From NCBI GenBank assembly GCA_963930775.1, contig OZ005704.1, positions 4,216,001 to 4,280,000 on the forward strand: a DNA stretch of 64,000 nucleotides, given 5' to 3'. The notes under the pieces are model-generated. The model was not told where the DNA came from. It did no database searches and worked only from the letters and a program-made list of their open reading frames with translations. Within the stretch, counting starts at the first letter, position 1. Each line of letters starts with the position of its first letter. Of this stretch, positions 58,679-64,000 are shown piece by piece. Position numbers and translations under genes: made by a program. The stretch comes from Cliona cf. orientalis (taxonomy: Eukaryota; Porifera; Demospongiae; Clionaida; Clionaidae).

Positions 58679-59244
58679 AGCAAACTGATTTTTGTCCCAG
58701 TGTTTATTCTTTGTACATGAATTTTCTTACTAGCTGTGCTGCATGTACGTACATTACCTTTTTATAACTCGTAGGTTTGATTTGTTACTATGGTTCAGTA
58801 TCTGAAACTTTCATTGTCAAGTAACTTCTCCCCATTATAATAACTAGAGCTCTGTAGAGCACATACCTCGTGCAATCTATAGATATACTTTCGGTACCTG
58901 CTATAATTTTGTGAACTTGAGAGAAATATCAGTGATATTTGAAACAGCGCTCTCTGCACCCAGACCTAGCCCAGACTAGGAAGGCATGAACTTGTACCTA
59001 TATTTTGCTGTGATAATAGTACCATTATAATCTTTGCCAGTCATACGCTTGTTAGTTGTGCGCATGAGCAGAAACTACATGCATGCATTGATGGGTATAT
59101 GGTACTTCGATAGGCGTGGCTACGGTGGCCAACAGAAAGGTACTATTTATGACGCTCGTGGACCGTATCCCTAGATTTGACACACAATGAAACCAGTTTT
59201 TCGCCGAATTCGATGGATTCGTTTTTTTTTTTTCAAGGGGACCA
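58679..59244. other. NXF1 3' region
   Basis: It should contain the 3' untranslated region. No canonical AATAAA was seen in the first few hundred bases. AGCTCTGTAGAGCACATA and CCCAGACTAGGAAGG near 58850-58985 are phrases of a dispersed repeat also at 33450-33620. Confidence 0.4.
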
Positions 59245-59612
59245 CACACTAAGCAGAAAAAAATGGTCCGAAAACCACCACACAGTCGAGCTGGACGCAT
59301 AGTAGAGCCATACAATGTAAGCAGGCATCCAAATAGCACTATGCAGTGTTCGGTAAAGGGTCGTCAACTTACCCCGCGCGCCCGTAATTTTTTTATGGGC
59401 AAACATTGCAAATGCATGGCTTCCTATGCCAATATAAAGGGTGCTGTATCTTGGTACCGAAAGTGAAAATTAAAATTCCGGCTTTAACATCTTTCTAATT
59501 TTGACTCATTCTGTGTGCCCATATAAAAATTATGGCCTGAAGTGGTCCCAGAAGTCTCAAACATTAGATTGTTTAAATTATTTTTTTTTCTACTTAGTGT
59601 TTAATTTTTTTT
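59245..59612. repeat. ACACACTAAGCAGAAAAA element, copy 4
   Basis: Starts ACACACTAAGCAGAAAAAAA and ends TTTTTTTTCTACTTAGTGTT. Shares AACTTACCCCGCGCGCCCGT with copies 3 and 5. Confidence 0.85.
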
Positions 59613-59631
59613 TTTTTTTTTCAAGGGGACC

Positions 59632-59983
59632 ACACACTAAGCAGAAAAAAATGGTCCTAAAGCCACCACACAGCCAAGCTGGATACATAGTAGAGTCATA
59701 CAATGCAAGCAGGCACCCAAACAGCAATATTCAGTGTTTGGTAAAGGGTCGTCAACGTACCCCGCGCGCCCATAAAATTCTTTGGCAAACATTGCAAGTG
59801 AATGGCTTCCTATGCAAACTTCAAAGAGCAAAAACTTTAATTCTAGGGCATGAATCAAAAACTCTCGATCAAAGTTCGTAATTTGAGCCATTCTGCATGC
59901 CTATATAAAACTTACGGTCCCAACTGCTCCCCAGAGTAACAATACTTAAAATCTTTTTTTTTTTTCTACTTAGTGTGTAACTA
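59632..59983. repeat. ACACACTAAGCAGAAAAA element, copy 5
   Basis: Starts ACACACTAAGCAGAAAAAAA and ends TTTTTTTCTACTTAGTGTGT. Adjacent to copy 4 across a T-rich TTTCAAGGGGACC junction. Confidence 0.85.
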
Positions 59984-60189
59984 TAACAATTCTTGTACAA
60001 TACACTGTACAACGGATGGCATGAATAGCCGATGGCTAATACAAGCATGCATCCTGCTATGAGTAACTACTCTGTGCTTACGAGTCGCTTAGACGCCTAT
60101 ATCTTGAGATGTGGCGATTTTTGTGCTAACAACGACGACACGACCGATTACTTTACCCCTTGCGCATGCGCGGGGCAGTAAAATACTTG

Positions 60190-60420
60190 ACCATATCCCC
60201 AGTAGCTGCATAGTAATGGTGCATGTGGTAAGAGATCGTCAATATTGTGTACTATGCATCTACCAGAGATGGAGTCTGAGACATTCAATCACAGAAAAAC
60301 TCAACAGTGCAGATTAGTTGTGGCATGGCACACAAACCGGGCTACTTAAAGGTATTCACTGGATACACGCACAAGATTTAGGGTCCTCAATTTTCTGCTA
60401 GTTACCTCAGATTACACCAT
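60190..60420 (-). repeat. Partial copy of the 12456/27480 repeat
   Basis: TATCCCCAGTAGCTGCATAG, GAGATGGAGTCTGAGACATT and GGCATGGCAC resemble phrases of 27210-27670. Confidence 0.45.
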
Positions 60421-61415
60421 AGGTTTCATATATTGGACTGGTATAGGTCGTCACCCTTATTTGTGCTCTCCCTAGTGTAACTTGTAATTTTTTTCTTATA
60501 ATTAGAATGTTTCCAGAGTATTGTGAACAAGTGTGAATTAGCTAGCTTGAACGTCCATGGTAGCAAAGAAGTACTCAGATATCCAAGTTTCAGTCTACTA
60601 GCTGTCACGCGTGGTGTTTCTAATCATTGCCCATCCTATCGTCTGTCAACATCCAGTCCCAGGGTTTGGCCAATCCAAGTGCGCGCCCACGCTCTTCAAC
60701 ATCTTGTAGGCGGGGACCAATGAGTTGTACAGTCAATGGCGCCTTCCCGCCACAGAGTCAAAAGTTTGTACGGCTGATTAGACTAGTGGGAATGAAGCGC
60801 CAGAACTCGGGGGCGTGGCCCACCCCAAAATCGTACAAACTCTCCACCTGTATAATAATGTTACGTGCGTTTGCTAGCCCTAATCGCCAGCTGGTTGAGG
60901 GCCACGTGACTGATCACTGATGGAGATTCGTGCATCGATCTACCGAGCACGCCTGGCAGTTAAAGTGAAGATCTAGTATACGGACTCGCGTTGTCAAAAA
61001 TCGCGCACGCCATCGAAGGACAAGGCAAGGACTTCGCGCTGCTGCTTGTCGACCTACTAAATGATCTAGCCAGACATAGACATCGCTACTCTGGCAGCTG
61101 AAGACCTTTCTTGGATCTGCTACCGCCAACTACAACCGTTGGTTGGTTACATCACATCTCAACGAAGCGGTTTTGGTTCTTGCATCGACGATATGCTCGC
61201 ACTGGGTGTTGGGGACGACGATGAAAGGATAGTATTGCGAGACCACCTCCCTGAGAGTAGCGGACGTAACCACGTTCATGGTGGGAGCAGTTTACTGTAT
61301 CTAGAAATACAAATGTGGCACTCAGACATATGCTGTATCTGGCAATCATTGCTATTTGTAAAGCGCCTGACGACCTTTACCAACTAAATCCCTACTTCCA
61401 TCGTGTGTACAAAAT
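60421..61415. other. Intergenic sequence with unassigned frames
   Basis: The + frame at 61139-61387 (DDMLALGVGDDDERIVLRDH) has coding-like composition but no recognised family. GTTTGTACGGCTGATTA and AAATCGTACAAAC near 60765 and 60830 are weak inverted repeats. Confidence 0.3.
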
Positions 61416-61624
61416 TACCGTATAGCGGGAAATTTTCGAGGGAGAAAACTTTCGCGGATCGGTAGGAAAAGAGCATTTCGCGGAGAAAACTCGCGGAATG
61501 CAAAAACTGATCGGATAATGGGTGTGGCATGCCTAGAATTTCGTGGAGAAAAATTTCGCGGATGGCTGAAAAATCGCGAAATTCGTGAAAGTTTTCTCCC
61601 TCGAAAGTTTCCCGCTATACGGTA
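61416..61624. repeat. GCGGGAAATTTTC family, copy 2
   Basis: A 209-bp element. It starts TACCGTATAGCGGGAAATTT and ends AAGTTTCCCGCTATACGGTA. Same family as 423-641. Confidence 0.92.
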
Positions 61625-61873
61625 ATCACCGCCGATTCTTCAAGTTCAACTATGAACATCGAACTAAACTGGGGGTCCCCATATTCACGGAAGGGGACCC
61701 GGGGGTCACCAAATTTCATCGCACGCAATGTTTTATGCACACACACGCAATCTTTTTGGGTGACCTGCAATAATTATTTGAACGCAAACTTTTTAAAATC
61801 GCGTAATTTTTACCCGCAGCGCGTTTAAAGTGACGACCATTTCCAAATATTCGAAAACGGCCTGAAATCCTAT

Positions 61874-62394
61874 TACCGTACCCTCGCGAAAGAGGGCCCA
61901 TGGGCGGTGCATCTTACATTAGGCAAGATTCGGGGGTGGGCCGATATTCGAGGTATCAGTATCGCATTTATACGCGAAAGAGCGCTCAGGTAAGTTACCC
62001 ACGCCAGCTTCATAATATGAATAGTAGCATAGGCTACTATTGATTTCAGCCTTATTCAAGCACGGTTACCAATTCAGAGCAAGAGCAGCCGCGATTCTTC
62101 ACCGTGTGTTGTTGAGTGCAGCTCTATTAAGTGGGCGTGGCTACGATCGTTAGCCGTGTGTGTTAGTTATATTTCTGCTGAAACGTGGAGTAAAGCTAGC
62201 TAGGCTTAGTTTTACAGCTGTTTAGCACGTTACTTATCGATTTACGAAGTTCAGTACTCATAAACCAGCCATTTGAGCTGCGTTTTCAAGGGCAGCTACA
62301 CATGGGCGCATATTCGACCTTAACAGGAAATTGAGCCCAAAGTGGGGGGTGGGCGGACATTCCGTAGTGGGCCCTCATTCACGAGGGTACGGTA
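61874..62394. repeat. TACCGTA-end element, CCCTCGCGAAAGAGGGCCC family
   Basis: A 521-bp element. It starts TACCGTACCCTCGCGAAAGA and ends TTCACGAGGGTACGGTA. GGGCCGATATTCGAGG lies near the left end. The long copy is at 41868-42973. Confidence 0.88.
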
Positions 62395-62399
62395 CTTCA

Positions 62400-62650
62400 A
62401 TACTCTGTGTTTTAAAGCAGGCAGCCCGAATTTTGTCAAAAAGTTGTAAAGATCGTCACATTTATGTGCGCGCGAAGCCCCGTCCCTCACGTAGAGCGTG
62501 GGCTGAAGCTTCCTGTACAAACCTATGGGGAAACTTCAAAGGGCTGTAACTTTGATTCTAAGGCATGAATCAAAAAATTCTAACCCATTCTGTGTGCGGT
62601 GCAAAAAAATCTCCCCAGGAAATCTTTTTTTTTCTACTTAGTGTTTAATA
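62400..62650. repeat. ACACACTAAGCAGAAAAA family, right-part fragment
   Basis: TAAAGATCGTCACATTTATG, CACGTAGAGCGTGGGC, AAACTTCAAAGGGC and the right end TTTTTTTCTACTTAGTGTTT match copies 1 and 2. The left end is missing. Confidence 0.65.
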
Positions 62651-62949
62651 AGTCATCGTTAAAAGAATGCTTTGATCTTGCTTTGATGTGGGCAATTACC
62701 TGTCTTTTCTTCTGGGACACTTCCGGTCGCTAATTACAAGCGCATAATCGCCCCTGGCAATTCTGGACACGCCCACCTCTGACCACAAACACTCGTATAG
62801 CCTCCACGGCCATGCCCCCTCACGATTCGCTAATTAAATTGAATCCCGTTATGTACCGAGAAACCCGCGCGTCAAGATGACGTTAATTGATCACGTGTGG
62901 CGCGCGCCTCCCTCACTTCTTAGAAAATTTTCAGAGTATAAGGGAAAAA

Positions 62950-63050
62950 AAAAAAGAAATTGAATGAATAGAGCGAGGATCGAACTGGGGTACATGGATC
63001 CATACACCAGAGCCCTGACCACTGCACCACCGTGAACGCCGCTGCCAGGT
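62950..63050 (-). mobile_element. tRNA-derived SINE
   Basis: On the minus strand GGTGGTGCAGTGGTCAGGGC is a good box A, and CAGTTCGATCCTCGC, about 40 bases later, is a box B (GTTCGATCC). A T-rich run follows (the A-rich run 62945-62957 on the + strand). The head is tRNA-like, but the arms do not form a clean tRNA. Confidence 0.7.
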
Positions 63051-63162
63051 GCTCTTTTGTCACGACTTTAAAGACAATAGTAGTACTAACCCTTATGTGC
63101 CAAACCCTACCCTAAACCAAAACCCTACCTACCCTTAGCCGTTCATATAATACTATGCAATT

Positions 63163-63187
63163 TAGCCCAGCCCCCTACGGGGGCTGG
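63163..63187. repeat. GC-rich perfect hairpin
   Basis: GCCCAGCCCCC and GGGGGCTGGGC flank a short TAC-centred loop. It lies within the 62829-63245 element. Confidence 0.8.
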
Positions 63188-63387
63188 GCCGTGCGCCTAT
63201 GGCGCGCGGGTTTCTCGGTACATAACGGAATTCAATTAAATTAGCCATTGCTTACGGTCCGCCCACGCACTTAAGATCATACATTAACACCTCGTCCAAA
63301 GATATCTGCAACACCTTGCTTTCTACTTAGCATGCACGCATGCGCAGTGCAACTTAGCTCCTCCCACTTATACGATTATGGGCGATA

Positions 63388-63448
63388 GACGCCAATTGGC
63401 GTCATATACGCAATGTACGTTGTAGGCGATTGACGCCAAATGGCGTCA
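63388..63448. promoter_or_regulatory. Two palindromes of the form GACGCCAxxTGGCGTC
   Basis: GACGCCAATTGGCGTC (63388-63403) is perfect. TGACGCCAAATGGCGTCA (63431-63448) is palindromic apart from its centre. They are 43 bp apart and about 320-380 bp upstream of the candidate start at 63771. They look like paired sites for a dimeric DNA-binding protein; no factor is assigned. Confidence 0.4.
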
Positions 63449-63770
63449 AAGCAAGCCGTTTTCTTTCCGTATTTCGTGCATAACGCTAGGCTACTACGCT
63501 CTACGTCTGATTTGTGGTTAGCTGCTGACCACCGCTACTCGGTTATGGCTTCAGGTCGCGCCGGTAGCAATTAAGTGGGTGTGACCGACACTGTAAGGCA
63601 AGCCGATGATGATCGATCCGGGCGAAATTTTGAGGCTGTTAACGTCGAAACGCCGGAGCTACAGTCACGGCGCTTGGTGTATAGGCAGAGCAGTAGGTGG
63701 TGACTATCTACAAATAGCCGCTTTGTGAAGTCAACGTTGAACGCGAACGGCGGACTTGAAGACGGCAGCC

Positions 63771-63779
63771 ATGTTCGAG
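63771..63779 (+). CDS. Candidate first coding exon of a downstream gene (MFE then GTAAGT)
   Basis: ATG at 63771 lies in GGCAGCCATGT, a good Kozak-type context. Three codons are followed directly by a consensus donor, GTAAGT. The preceding 300 bp are GC-richer than the surroundings and free of recognised repeats, as expected for a 5' untranslated exon. The rest of the gene is outside the window, so its product cannot be named. Confidence 0.4.
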
Positions 63780-64000
63780 GTAAGTAGGCTTCTAAGCTTT
63801 TAGACGCTACTACAGCGTTTAGTTCGACAGTGAACAGTAGAATAGAAGAACGTGACGCTCATGGCGACTTACGTAGTTGTCAATAAAGCCTTTAGAGGTA
63901 GCTAAGACTTACCTACAATAAGCTTGTCTATTGGACGCTTTGTTCTCGTGTTAAAAATATCGAACTTCAAAGTTCAATTGACCCGTACAGTCCCCCCCCC

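Larger units (their letters stand above)
62829..63245. mobile_element. Element with 42-bp inverted ends carrying a SINE
   Basis: The left end, GCTAATTAAATTGAATCCCG then TTATGTACCGAGAAACCCGC, and the right end, GCGGGTTTCTCGGTACATAA then CGGAATTCAATTAAATTAGC, are near-exact inverted repeats. The interior holds the SINE at 62950-63050, CCCTA-rich sequence (63088-63140) and a GC hairpin (63163-63187). Confidence 0.85.

Noticed and set aside
63088-63140. Telomere repeat remnant (CCCTA-rich)
   Set aside because: The CCCTA words are irregular and few, and they lie inside an inverted-repeat element; no regular CCCTAA array is present.

Overview
The window looks like animal nuclear DNA, most likely from a sponge (inference). 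It has GT-AG introns in two size classes (about 56-70 bp and 0.9-11 kb), dense short inverted-repeat elements, and no bacterial gene organisation. Almost everything belongs to one gene. Nineteen exons on the + strand, from 1064 to 58678, join in consistent reading phase into an orthologue of NXF1/TAP, the general nuclear mRNA export receptor. The first coding exon lies left of the window. One short linker exon, between the RRM and the leucine-rich repeats, is not resolved. About 2.0 kb of coding sequence is spread over about 57.6 kb.

Layout: 1064-1485, Arg/Gly-rich N-terminus; 4272-8042, RRM; 13181-13705, leucine-rich repeats; 14976-28612, NTF2-like domain that pairs with NXT1/p15; 34762-34887, Ser/Thr-rich linker; 46186-58678, TAP-C/UBA-like domain that binds FG nucleoporins, with stop codon at 58676-58678. 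After the gene (58679-64000) come more repeats and, near the right edge, a possible first exon of a neighbouring gene (ATG at 63771, followed directly by GTAAGT).

The introns are a repeat landscape. The commonest class is made of short elements whose outer ends read TACCGTA (or TACCATA) on the left and TACGGTA on the right, with a different subterminal inverted repeat in each family. One of these (47634-48058) keeps the N-terminal DNA-binding segment of a pogo-like transposase. Other mobile-element remains are an antisense Crypton-like tyrosine recombinase with all expected catalytic residues (43254-44437), a second decayed relative (10260-10654), a deleted XerD-like recombinase (54404-54830), a Penelope-like fragment (29069-29230), a 1.27-kb foldback element (30315-31585), a tRNA-derived SINE inside another element (62829-63245), and a cluster of elements with ACACACTAAG ends (49.5-52.2 and 59.2-60.0 kb).

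No CRISPR array, operon, rRNA gene or defence system was seen. Exon boundaries come from reading splice sites, phase and family resemblance by eye; repeat limits are approximate unless both termini are described.
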